From the NCBI GenBank assembly GCA_951812335.1, contig OX638293.1, forward strand, positions 62,001 to 126,000: a stretch of 64,000 nt of DNA, given 5' to 3'. This document shows positions 8,830 to 16,308 of this stretch, piece after piece. The notes beneath the pieces were generated by a model, which searched no databases, was not told the origin of the DNA, and was given only the letters and a program-made list of their open reading frames with translations. The stretch comes from Rhodothermales bacterium. Its GTDB lineage: Bacteria; Bacteroidota; Rhodothermia; Rhodothermales; VXPQ01. The position numbers and the translations under genes were made by a program. Within the stretch, counting starts at the first letter, position 1. Every line of letters starts with the position of its first letter.

Positions 8830-9405
8830 TCAGGGACGTCGGTGCAAAATATCCCGGACGGGTTTGCGTTGCACGCACGGTACTTCCGCGGCAAAGCCGT
8901 ACCAGGCCAGCCCGACCAGCATCTCCCGCTCCGGATCGATCCCGGCGATCTCAAAAAATCGATCCGTCCGGGTGACCGCCCCGGTCGTCCACTTAACCCC
9001 GATTCCACGCGTCCAGAGGTACAACTGCACGTTATGAAGCGCGCAACAACACGCTGCATAATCCTCGCGCTGCCGGATCTCGTCGTCGGATCGCAGACAG
9101 GTCACAATCGCCCATCCCGGAATACCAAGCCACCGCGCATACTTTGCAGCTTCGGCCTGCTCGCCTCGCGATTGTCCATACATATCCGCATTCAGGCGGG
9201 AAATCTTCCGGGCGGTCTCCGGCCCGATCAGATAGAATCGCCACGGCTCGGTAAGATGATGATTAGGCGCCCACCGCGCAAGGTCGATCGCCGCCAGCAC
9301 CTCCTCTTCCGGAGGCGCAGGGGCCGGTTCAAAATTATGTATGGTGCGGCGGTTCCGGATCGCGCCGGCCACCGCATCCGACTGTGCATCCGTAAATGTC
9401 GTCAT
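8830..9405 (-). CDS. Nitroreductase-family flavoprotein
   Basis: The 191-residue protein matches the FMN-dependent nitroreductase fold: an early IRNRRTIHNFEP motif that contacts the FMN phosphate, then LARWAPNHHLTEPWRF, and a C-terminal LVGLAWYGFAAEVP. It is the short, YdjA-like form. These enzymes transfer hydride from NAD(P)H to nitro-aromatics, quinones or related acceptors; the physiological substrate cannot be told from sequence. An unusual cysteine triplet (AACCCALHN) sits mid-protein. It appears to be a single-gene unit, convergent with the gene at 8048. Confidence 0.88.
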   Translation of the reverse strand: MTTFTDAQSDAVAGAIRNRRTIHNFEPAPAPPEEEVLAAIDLARWAPNHHLTEPWRFYLIGPETARKISRLNADMYGQSRGEQAEAAKYARWLGIPGWAIVTCLRSDDEIRQREDYAACCCALHNVQLYLWTRGIGVKWTTGAVTRTDRFFEIAGIDPEREMLVGLAWYGFAAEVPCVQRKPVRDILHRRP

Positions 9406-9521
9406 GTCGGGAAGCAGAAAAACAAAAGCGAAAAGACGGGCATAACAACGCCCCCCGACCGAAACCGATCCGGCGGAAACCGGTCAGTAAAACGACAGCA
9501 ATTTGGCACAATATTAGTTGA

Positions 9522-10883
9522 TCAAGTCCATGGGCCGGTAATGGCCAATGTCAAACCATCCCACTGAATATTGACAAACAGGGTGGTCCCATCGGGGGAG
9601 AAGGTTGCGCCGGCCAACTCGGAGTCACTCACCGCATTGCGCGCAAATTTGTACATCTCTCCCCCCGGTGTGACTCCAACAAGGAATTGCTCATTGGATC
9701 CATCCTCACATACGATCAGATCCCCCCAGGGGGTGACTGTCAGATTGTCTGCATTCTCAATCAAACCGGGATCATTGGGTTCAATAAATAACTCGAGCCG
9801 ATTCTCTGAGGGAACGAGTCGCCAGATCTGACCACACTTGGCACTTCCCCCATTGGTGCAGGCGAAGTAAACGGCATTGTTTCCGTACCACATCCCCTCA
9901 CCGCGTGCAAACCTTGCTGCACCCTGATCAAATCCTCGAAGACGCAGGTCATCCAACGGAGCTTCAATATCGTCCAGATCTATCCAACTAACCTCCATCT
10001 GTGATCCGACCGTTACGGTCTGCGCCTCCCAATTCCGCGTGTCAAGGCTGGACCTGCCTGTAATTTGAAGTGCCTGCAATGGACCTCCGGCTTCCAGATT
10101 TGCCGGATCCTGCGGAATGAAACGGTAGATCAGACTATCATGCATATCCTCTGTCTGGTAGATTATGTTGGTCGCCGGGTCAACTGCCACTGCCTCATGC
10201 ATAAACCGCCCCATTGCCCGAATCGGGGTTGGGCGTGCAATCTGCGGTGTTACGCTTGCGGGGACCTGAAAGACATAGCCGTGATCTTTGGCAAATCCAT
10301 CTTCCTCTATGGTGGTGATCTCCTCACATGTAATCCAGGTATTCCAAGGCGTTGGGCCGCCGGCGCAATTGCGCAAAGTGCCAGCAAGGCTTAAATACTG
10401 AGATACCAACTGCTGCGTTGCGGTATCATATACAAAGGTCGTCGTTCCACCAAGCGCTGGGCTTCCTTCTGTGCCCGCATCATACAGGAGGTCTGAATCA
10501 ATCCGACTCAACCGCATATTGTCTGCCCCGAATGGACCCATACCTGGATCTGCATCTGGATTAACTTCATGATTCCGAATCACAATAGTTTCTCCGGCAG
10601 GGCCGGCAAATGTGGCCATGCCATCCGCGGCGCCTGGTACATAAAACCCATCATCCATCAGATCCCCCATGCGGGAGACAATTTTGTAACTGAATTTTTC
10701 GGGTAGATCCATAATTCCTTCTGGATCCGTTACCAGAGGCCCAAATCTATCTCTCGCTCGCGCAGGAAAGCTTTGGCATCCTACCAATGATTGAAGTCCG
10801 GCAAAACCAAGCGTAAACGCACCGGATGTCTTCAGGAACTTACGGCGAGAAGCAACTGAAATGGGGTTTTCCAAGGATCTCAT
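9522..10883 (-). CDS. PhoX-family (DUF839) exported phosphatase
   Basis: The 453-residue protein begins with a twin-arginine signal (ASRRKFLKTSG, residues 11-21). A cysteine follows in a lipobox-like LVGCQ at residue 36, so it may be a Tat-exported lipoprotein. The body matches the PhoX family: LPEKFSYKIVSRMGDLMDDGFYVPG, IRNHE, and TPWNTWITCEE with its conserved Cys-Glu. PhoX enzymes are calcium- and iron-dependent alkaline phosphatases that release phosphate from organic esters outside the cytoplasm. The stretch looks AT-richer than its surroundings (two sampled lines near 40-53% GC), which suggests transfer or relaxed codon choice. It is a single gene. Confidence 0.85.
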   Translation of the reverse strand: MRSLENPISVASRRKFLKTSGAFTLGFAGLQSLVGCQSFPARARDRFGPLVTDPEGIMDLPEKFSYKIVSRMGDLMDDGFYVPGAADGMATFAGPAGETIVIRNHEVNPDADPGMGPFGADNMRLSRIDSDLLYDAGTEGSPALGGTTTFVYDTATQQLVSQYLSLAGTLRNCAGGPTPWNTWITCEEITTIEEDGFAKDHGYVFQVPASVTPQIARPTPIRAMGRFMHEAVAVDPATNIIYQTEDMHDSLIYRFIPQDPANLEAGGPLQALQITGRSSLDTRNWEAQTVTVGSQMEVSWIDLDDIEAPLDDLRLRGFDQGAARFARGEGMWYGNNAVYFACTNGGSAKCGQIWRLVPSENRLELFIEPNDPGLIENADNLTVTPWGDLIVCEDGSNEQFLVGVTPGGEMYKFARNAVSDSELAGATFSPDGTTLFVNIQWDGLTLAITGPWT

Positions 10884-11216
10884 TGATCTTCGTTGATGTG
10901 ATTACAGGGCCTGATCCACATCCGAATCTTTCCTTTCGCCTCTGCACGCTGTGCGGTACGGATGCCTGAGATGGCGGTTCCCCTCTTCTCAACCTTGTTA
11001 CAATCGGGCGCCAGCCCCATTCCTCGCCGCCGTGCCCCTCGCAGCCTCTGAACTTTGCGAACTTAATCAGAGTATCCTATATTTGGAACCCTTTCGCCGG
11101 AAAGACGCACGCCTTCCCTGCCGCCTTCTTTTCCGTGGTTGTTTTCACCGGTCTCTGCCGGTTCGAACGGCGGACCATGTGGATGCCGGTCGGCCGCCCG
11201 GCGGAGAAACGTTCGC
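10884..11216. other. Gene-free stretch before tRNA-Val
   Basis: These 333 bp hold a partial dispersed element (11019-11078) and the presumed promoter region of the tRNA. A small ACCGG/CCGGT hairpin lies near 11148-11163. I see no convincing open reading frame or clear -35/-10 pair here. Confidence 0.5.
11019..11078 (-). repeat. Dispersed element, copy B (left half only, inverted)
   Basis: Read on the minus strand, it starts AGGATACTCTGATTAAGTTC and continues through GCAAAGTTCAGAGGCTGCGAGG, matching the left arm of full copies. Similarity fades after about 60 bp. The right terminus is missing, so this is a truncated remnant. Confidence 0.75.
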
Positions 11217-11290
11217 GGGTCCTTAGCTCAGTTGGTTAGAGCGCTACGTTGACATCGTAGAGGTCGATGGTTCGAATCCGTCAGGACCCA
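11217..11290 (+). tRNA. tRNA-Val (anticodon GAC)
   Basis: A full cloverleaf can be drawn by hand. The acceptor stem GGGTCCT pairs with AGGACCC, followed by discriminator A. The D-arm is GCTC/GAGC. The anticodon stem CTACG/CGTAG encloses TTGACAT, giving GAC. The T-arm GATGG/CCGTC (one G-T pair) encloses TTCGAAT. CCA is not encoded. It lies just upstream of thrS on the same strand and may be co-transcribed with it. Confidence 0.96.
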
Positions 11291-11297
11291 CTGCCAA

Positions 11298-11331
11298 GCC
11301 TCTGAGCTTTGTGGACTCAATCAGAGTATCC
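11298..11331 (-). repeat. Dispersed element, copy C (34-bp end remnant)
   Basis: The stretch GCCTCTGAGCTTTG followed by CAATCAGAGTATCC is the left arm of the repeat family in inverted orientation. It fills the space between the tRNA-Val 3' end (11290) and the thrS ATG (11334), ending two bases before the start codon. It therefore forms the 5' untranslated region of thrS if the tRNA and thrS are read together. Confidence 0.75.
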
Positions 11332-11333
11332 AT

Positions 11334-13280
11334 ATGCCCGCCGACCACATCGCCATTACGCTCCCCGACGGTTCCGTCCATGATCGCGAAACCGGGATCA
11401 CGGGGCACGAACTCGCCAGCAGCATCTCGGCAGGCCTTGCCAGGCAGGCGCTGGCCGTGCGAGTCAACGGGGAGGTATGGGATCTGACCCGGCCCATCGA
11501 TCGGGATGCGCGCATCGAGATTCTGACCTGGAACGATCCGGACGGTCGGTTGACCTTCCGGCATTCCACGGCGCATCTCATGGCCGAGGCGCTCGAAAGC
11601 TTGTTCCCCGGCGTGAAGTTCGGCATCGGACCGGCTATCGAAGAGGGGTTCTACTACGATATAGATACAGGCGATCGAAAAATCGGCACGGACGATCTGG
11701 AACGCATTGAGGACCGGATGCGAGAACTGGCTGCACGCGACGCAGCGTACGAACGACAGAACATCCCGAAAGGAGAAGCGATCCAGTATTTCCGGGCCAG
11801 GGGCGACGAATATAAACTGGAACTGCTCGAAGATCTGGAGGACGGTACCATCACATTCTACCGGCAGGGCGACTTCGTCGACCTGTGCCGCGGTCCCCAT
11901 ATCCCCTCGACAGGCCGTATCAAGTACATCAAGCTGCTCCATATCGCCGGGGCCTATTGGCGTGGAGACGAACGGCGACCTCAGCTGACGCGCATCTATG
12001 GCGTCAGCTTCCCGAAAAAGAGTATGCTCGACGAACATCTCGAGCGGCTTGCTCTCGCGGCGCAGCGCGATCATCGCAAGCTGGGCAAGGAACTGTCGCT
12101 TTTCACCTTCGACAGGCAGGTAGGCGCCGGGTTGCCGATGTGGCTGCCTAGAGGGGCGGTGTTGCGGGAAACACTCATGAATTTCCTGAAAAAAGAGCAG
12201 CTCTCGCGGGGATATGAACCCGTTGTTACGCCGCACATCGGACGCCTCGAACTTTACAAAACGAGCGGGCATTATCCCTATTACCGGGAAAGCCAATTCC
12301 CGCCGATGCTGGAGGATGCCGAAGAGGGGTTCCTCCTGAAACCCATGAACTGCCCGCATCACATCCGTATCTACGCAAACCGGTTGCACTCCTACCGGGA
12401 CCTGCCGGTACGCTATGCGGAGTTCGGCACGGTCTACCGTTACGAACAATCCGGTGAACTGGGTGGATTGACCCGTGTGCGCGGGTTCACGCAGGACGAC
12501 GCCCACATCTTCTGCACCGACGAACAGGTGAAAGACGAATTCAAGAACGTGATCGACCTGACGCTGACCGTATTGGGAGCACTGGATTTCACCGATTTCA
12601 AGGTGCAGCTTTCCCTGCACGACCCGTCGGATCGTAAAAAGTACCAAGGCGATGAGACGCGTTGGAAAGAAGCCGAACAGGCTATACGCGAGGCTGTCCA
12701 GGAAATGGAGCTGGATGCGGTGGAGAAAATAGGGGAGGCCGCCTTCTACGGTCCCAAGCTCGACTTCATGGTCAAGGATGCGCTGGGGCGCGAATGGCAA
12801 TTGGGCACGGTACAGCTGGACTACAATCTACCGGAACGGTTCGATCTGTCCTATGTCGGGGCAGACGACAAGAGACACCGCCCGGCGATGATCCACCGCG
12901 CGCCGTTCGGTTCGCTGGAGCGGTTCATCGGGGTGCTGATAGAACACTGCGGCGGCAACTTCCCGCTATGGCTGGCGCCTGTGCAGGCGATAGTCATTCC
13001 GATTTCCGACCATCAACGCGAATACGCCGAGGAAGTAGCTGCACGGCTCCGGGAACGGGATATCCGTGTGGAGGTGGACCGCCGCAACGAGAAAGCGGGA
13101 TACAAGATCCGAAGCGCCGAGATGAACAAAACGCCCGTCATGCTCGTCACCGGCGCACGCGAACAGGAAAAGGGCGCCGTCTCGGTGCGGCGGCATGGCC
13201 AGGGAGAACAGGATACCGTATCCGTCGAGGATTGTGTAAAGCGGATGACAAACGAAATCGCCGAAGGAAAGAAGCGTTGA
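11334..13280 (+). CDS. thrS: Threonyl-tRNA synthetase
   Basis: The 648-residue protein is a full-length class II synthetase. It has a TGS domain at the N-terminus (about 1-65), an editing domain with FRHSTAHLMAEAL (zinc-type HxxxH), the catalytic core with MNCPHHIRIY and RYAEFGTVYRYEQSGELGGLTRVRGFTQDDAHIFC, and a C-terminal anticodon-binding domain. It charges tRNA-Thr. The gene heads the thrS-infC-rpmI-rplT order common in bacteria, but 455 bp holding a repeat element separate it from infC. No Shine-Dalgarno is visible at the ATG, where a repeat remnant ends. Confidence 0.97.
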   Translation: MPADHIAITLPDGSVHDRETGITGHELASSISAGLARQALAVRVNGEVWDLTRPIDRDARIEILTWNDPDGRLTFRHSTAHLMAEALESLFPGVKFGIGPAIEEGFYYDIDTGDRKIGTDDLERIEDRMRELAARDAAYERQNIPKGEAIQYFRARGDEYKLELLEDLEDGTITFYRQGDFVDLCRGPHIPSTGRIKYIKLLHIAGAYWRGDERRPQLTRIYGVSFPKKSMLDEHLERLALAAQRDHRKLGKELSLFTFDRQVGAGLPMWLPRGAVLRETLMNFLKKEQLSRGYEPVVTPHIGRLELYKTSGHYPYYRESQFPPMLEDAEEGFLLKPMNCPHHIRIYANRLHSYRDLPVRYAEFGTVYRYEQSGELGGLTRVRGFTQDDAHIFCTDEQVKDEFKNVIDLTLTVLGALDFTDFKVQLSLHDPSDRKKYQGDETRWKEAEQAIREAVQEMELDAVEKIGEAAFYGPKLDFMVKDALGREWQLGTVQLDYNLPERFDLSYVGADDKRHRPAMIHRAPFGSLERFIGVLIEHCGGNFPLWLAPVQAIVIPISDHQREYAEEVAARLRERDIRVEVDRRNEKAGYKIRSAEMNKTPVMLVTGAREQEKGAVSVRRHGQGEQDTVSVEDCVKRMTNEIAEGKKR

Positions 13281-13298
13281 GGAAAGGCATAAAAATCC

Positions 13299-13557
13299 TA
13301 AGGATACTCTTATTAAGTCCGCAAAGCTCAGAGGCTGAAAGGGGTACGCTGGCAAGGAATGACGAAGCAATGTGGCAGGCCCCACACAATGAGGAATGAC
13401 TCAGCCAGCGTGCTTCTCGCAGACTCCCGCAGGGCGCTTCGCGCCCGCACTGCCCCGAATCCGCAGCGTTTCCGCTAATTCCGACGATGCCATTATGATA
13501 TCCTTTACGCACGAACGTGAAGCGCCGGTCGAAGCGGTTTCGATCAGAGTATCCTTA
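13299..13557 (+). repeat. Dispersed element, copy D (259 bp, full length)
   Basis: This copy runs from TAAGGATACTC to GAGTATCCTTA, so a TA dinucleotide flanks both termini. The internal hairpin arms are ACGCTGGC and GCCAGCGT. Between them lies a block with two GGAATGAC direct repeats around TGTGG-CAGGC-CCACA. It occupies most of the gap between thrS and infC. Short open frames in it are not supported as genes. Confidence 0.88.
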
Positions 13558-13737
13558 AAACTACCTGCGCGTGTCCGGCCCTGCAGAGGTTTCCACAAAA
13601 ACATGCGCCCGGCGGATAATGCACAACCTTGTTACATTTCGCGTGAAACCAAACCATCCCGGCTCGCGTGGAACGGATCTTGAGGATACCTGTATGTGTA
13701 CCCCTTTTTCCGCCAGGCAGTGCGCCTGACTCACCAG
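13558..13737 (+). promoter_or_regulatory. infC leader region
   Basis: This 180-bp stretch lies between repeat copy D and infC. I see no clear promoter. It is the place where an infC autoregulatory leader would lie, and the preferred infC start (ATT at 13738) would fit that mode of control. Confidence 0.35.
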
Positions 13738-14286
13738 ATTAAACCCCTCCGTTCACCAACAAAAAAACAAAGAACCATCGCTCGTAAAGTACGCATCAAC
13801 GAAGATATCCGGGCCAATAAGGTTCGGGTCGTAGATCCTGGCGGAGAACACCATGTGGTCTTTATCGACGAGGCCTTGCAACGGGCCCGGGCACACAGAA
13901 TGGATCTGGTCGAGATTGCGCCATCGGCCGACCCTCCGGTTTGCAAGATCGTCGACTACGGAAAATTCCGTTACGAACAACAGAAAAAAGGGAAGGAACA
14001 GCGAAAAAAATCGCAAACCATCCAACTGAAGGAAGTGCGTTTCCGCCCGCACACCGATACGCACGACTTTGAGTTCAAAACGCGCCATGCGCGCAGTTTC
14101 CTGCAAAGCGGGAACAAGGTCAAGGCATGGGTACAGTTTCGCGGCCGGGACATCATTTACAAGGAGCAGGGCATGGCTCTGCTGCAACGATTCACCGAGG
14201 ATTTGCAGGACGTAGCGCGCATCGATCAGCCGCCTCGTATGGAAGGACGCCGCATGACCACGATTCTCACCCCGGACAAGAAATAG
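13738..14286 (+). CDS. infC: Translation initiation factor IF-3
   Basis: The protein has the IF-3 N domain (KVRINEDIRANKVRVVDPGG), the lysine-rich linker (YEQQKKGKEQRKKSQTIQLKEVRFRP) and the C domain ending in RRMTTILTPDKK. IF-3 binds the 30S subunit and checks initiator tRNA and start codon. The frame opens at GTG 13696, but I prefer ATT at 13738, which gives 182 residues. Rare ATT starts are known in infC genes, where IF-3 represses its own mRNA; here this is inferred from position only. rpmI and rplT follow. Confidence 0.9.
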   Translation: MKPLRSPTKKQRTIARKVRINEDIRANKVRVVDPGGEHHVVFIDEALQRARAHRMDLVEIAPSADPPVCKIVDYGKFRYEQQKKGKEQRKKSQTIQLKEVRFRPHTDTHDFEFKTRHARSFLQSGNKVKAWVQFRGRDIIYKEQGMALLQRFTEDLQDVARIDQPPRMEGRRMTTILTPDKK

Positions 14287-14366
14287 CGGCTACCCGATGC
14301 ACAAGGAAATGGGAACCTGACGATATCGGCAAAGTATTTTTCGTTTAGTACCATTTGTACAAGACA

Positions 14367-14397
14367 GCATGCCGTACTCTGTGCGATACAGGCATGC
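14367..14397 (+). promoter_or_regulatory. Hairpin in the infC-rpmI gap, candidate r-protein leader
   Basis: The arms GCATGCC and GGCATGC pair perfectly around a 17-nt loop. The 171-bp gap between infC and rpmI is long for this operon. An autoregulatory site bound by L20 is known at this place in other bacteria, so a similar role is possible. It could equally be a weak attenuator. Confidence 0.4.
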
Positions 14398-14457
14398 GCA
14401 CCGCCCAAAAATGCGTACCCTCGCGATGCCCCAAACGCGCCCGGCGCCAGGATGCTT

Positions 14458-14652
14458 ATGCCCAAGATGAAATCGAATAGTGGAGCCCGGAAACGTTTCA
14501 AGGTGACCGCAACCGGGAAACTGGCCCGGAAAAAGGCGTACAAAAGCCACATTCTGACCAAGAAATCGGCTAAACGCAAGCGTGGCCTGCGTGAAAGTAC
14601 GCTCGTCGACAAAACCGACACGCCGCGGATGAAACAGCTCATTCAATCCTGA
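14458..14652 (+). CDS. rpmI: 50S ribosomal protein L35
   Basis: The 64-residue basic protein starts [17 protein letters not shown], the normal L35 beginning; the in-frame ATG two codons earlier is less likely. The body [24 protein letters not shown]-type pattern is intact. It binds 23S rRNA in the large subunit. The gene lies 16 bp before rplT in the usual infC-rpmI-rplT order. Confidence 0.95.
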   Translation: MPKMKSNSGARKRFKVTATGKLARKKAYKSHILTKKSAKRKRGLRESTLVDKTDTPRMKQLIQS

Positions 14653-14668
14653 TTGTCCCTTTATTCTT

Positions 14669-15019
14669 ATGCCACGTACCGCTCACAGCGTAGCGTCGAG
14701 ACGGCGTCGCAAAAAAATACTCCGGATGGCCAAAGGCTATCGCGGCGCGCGTTCGAAGATTTATACCGTTGCAAAGCATTCCGTCGAGAAAGCCCTGGCG
14801 TACGCCTATCGGGATCGCAGGCAGCGCAAGCGCGTGTTTCGGCGCCTCTGGATTGCGCGCATCAATGCAGCGGCGCGCCTGAACGACACCACCTATTCTC
14901 GTCTCATGGGAGGGCTGCGGAAGGCCGGCATTGGCCTGAATAGAAAGGTGCTCGCGGATATGGCCGTCCACGATCCGGAAACGTTCCAGCGGATTACGCA
15001 GCATCTCACCGGCAAGTAA
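14669..15019 (+). CDS. rplT: 50S ribosomal protein L20
   Basis: The 116-residue protein has the standard start [18 protein letters not shown] and the [16 protein letters not shown] rRNA-binding region. L20 is needed early in 50S assembly and in some bacteria represses its own operon. The gene is followed 14 bp later by pheS, a common extension of this operon. Confidence 0.97.
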   Translation: MPRTAHSVASRRRRKKILRMAKGYRGARSKIYTVAKHSVEKALAYAYRDRRQRKRVFRRLWIARINAAARLNDTTYSRLMGGLRKAGIGLNRKVLADMAVHDPETFQRITQHLTGK

Positions 15020-15033
15020 GCGGGCGTAGAAAG

Positions 15034-16026
15034 ATGCCCGACGACATCCTGAAAGATATCGAGTCGGAGATCATTGACTCGAAGGAGGCTGCCGAGTCGT
15101 TCCGGGTCAAATACCTGGGGAGGAAAAGCGGAAAAATCACCGGAATGCTCAAGCGAATTCCGGAAGCCCCCCCACAGGAACGAAAAGAACTCGGCCGGCG
15201 CATCAACGAAATCAAGAAACAGGCGGAAGAGCGTCTGGCGGCCTTCCAGGCCAACCTGGGCAAACCGGATGCTTCCGGACCGCAAACAAGCATCGATCTC
15301 ACGCTTCCGGGGCGATTCCCGGCGCCTCCGGGTTCTATTCACCCGCTGACGCACACACTGAACGAAATTTCTCGCGTCTTCGAAGGATTCGGATTTTCGA
15401 TCGCCACCGGACCCGAGATCGAAACGGAATGGCATAATTTCACGGCGCTGAATTTCCCGTCGGACCATCCCGCGCGGGACATGCAGGATACCTTCTTCCT
15501 GGAGCCGGACCGCGTCCTGTTGCGCACGCACACATCGCCCGTGCAAATACGCACCCTGCTGACCGAGCCGCCGCCCGTACGCGTCATCGTGCCCGGGCGG
15601 GTGTACCGGAACGAAGCCGTTTCCTACAAATCGTATTGCCTGTTCCATCAGGTGGAAGGGCTGTACGTGGACGAAGGGGTTACCTTTGCCGACCTGAAAC
15701 AGGTGCTGCGCCTGTTTGTGCAAGCGCTGTTCGGCGCCGATGCCCGGATGCGCTTCCGTCCCAGTTTTTTCCCTTTCACCGAGCCCAGTGCCGAGGTGGA
15801 TATCTGGTGGGCCGACGAAGCCTTGCCGGGGAATGGGCGCTGGCTTGAAATCCTCGGATGCGGTATGGTGGATCCCAATGTATTCGATGCCGTCGATCTG
15901 GATTCGGAACGATGGACCGGGTATGCATTCGGAATGGGCATCGAGCGTATTGCCATGTTGCGGTATGGAATCCGCGATATCCGTACGTTCTATGAAAACG
16001 ATATCCGGTTCCTGGAACAGTTTTAA
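15034..16026 (+). CDS. pheS: Phenylalanyl-tRNA synthetase alpha subunit
   Basis: The 330-residue protein has an N-terminal coiled-coil arm and a class II catalytic core with [42 protein letters not shown] and [14 protein letters not shown]. It forms an alpha2-beta2 enzyme with PheT and charges tRNA-Phe. The protein ends FLEQF, one residue short of the common ...QFK-type end. Its TAA stop (16024-16026) is the first three bases of a repeat element (TAAGGATAC), so the element's insertion appears to have set the exact end of the gene. Confidence 0.97.
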   Translation: MPDDILKDIESEIIDSKEAAESFRVKYLGRKSGKITGMLKRIPEAPPQERKELGRRINEIKKQAEERLAAFQANLGKPDASGPQTSIDLTLPGRFPAPPGSIHPLTHTLNEISRVFEGFGFSIATGPEIETEWHNFTALNFPSDHPARDMQDTFFLEPDRVLLRTHTSPVQIRTLLTEPPPVRVIVPGRVYRNEAVSYKSYCLFHQVEGLYVDEGVTFADLKQVLRLFVQALFGADARMRFRPSFFPFTEPSAEVDIWWADEALPGNGRWLEILGCGMVDPNVFDAVDLDSERWTGYAFGMGIERIAMLRYGIRDIRTFYENDIRFLEQF

Positions 16027-16149
16027 GGATACTCTGATCGAAACCGCTTCGACCGGCGCTTCACATTCGTGCGTAAAGGATGTCATAATTGCATCGTCGG
16101 AATCAGCGGAAAATGCTGCGGATTCGGGACAGTGCGGGCGTGAAGCGCC
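16024..16149 (-). repeat. Dispersed element, copy E (right half, inverted)
   Basis: On the minus strand this is the right half of the element. On the plus strand it begins TAAGGATACTCTGATCGAAA and matches the complement of copy D for about 125 bp with few differences. The left half is missing. It overlaps the pheS stop codon and lies between pheS and pheT, separating two subunits that are usually tightly linked. Confidence 0.85.
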
Positions 16150-16308
16150 GTACACATTTTCAAGTACCGGGAGTTTGGGAACGGTCCGGGAACAGGGATC
16201 GCCGCCCCGTACGTTGACGAAACATGCGCATAGCATGGACAACCACCGGATTAAGGCGGAAGCACGGTGCACCGGCGCTTCCGTCCCGGCACAACAACAC
16301 AGTACGTC

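Noticed and set aside
9522-11290. tRNA-Val as integration site for the PhoX region
   Set aside because: The tRNA 3' end faces thrS, not the PhoX gene, and no duplicated tRNA end or integrase is present.
11244-12800. 518-codon frame antisense to thrS
   Set aside because: It overlaps thrS completely, and thrS has all family motifs. Long antisense frames are expected in GC-rich DNA.
13147-13512. Open reading frames inside the repeat elements (shared peptide ASELCGLNQSIL)
   Set aside because: The shared peptides follow from the shared DNA. The frames are broken in other copies and overlap non-coding termini, so they are not genes.
14893-16272. 459-codon frame antisense to pheS
   Set aside because: It is a shadow of pheS and runs into the repeat element; no domain is recognisable.
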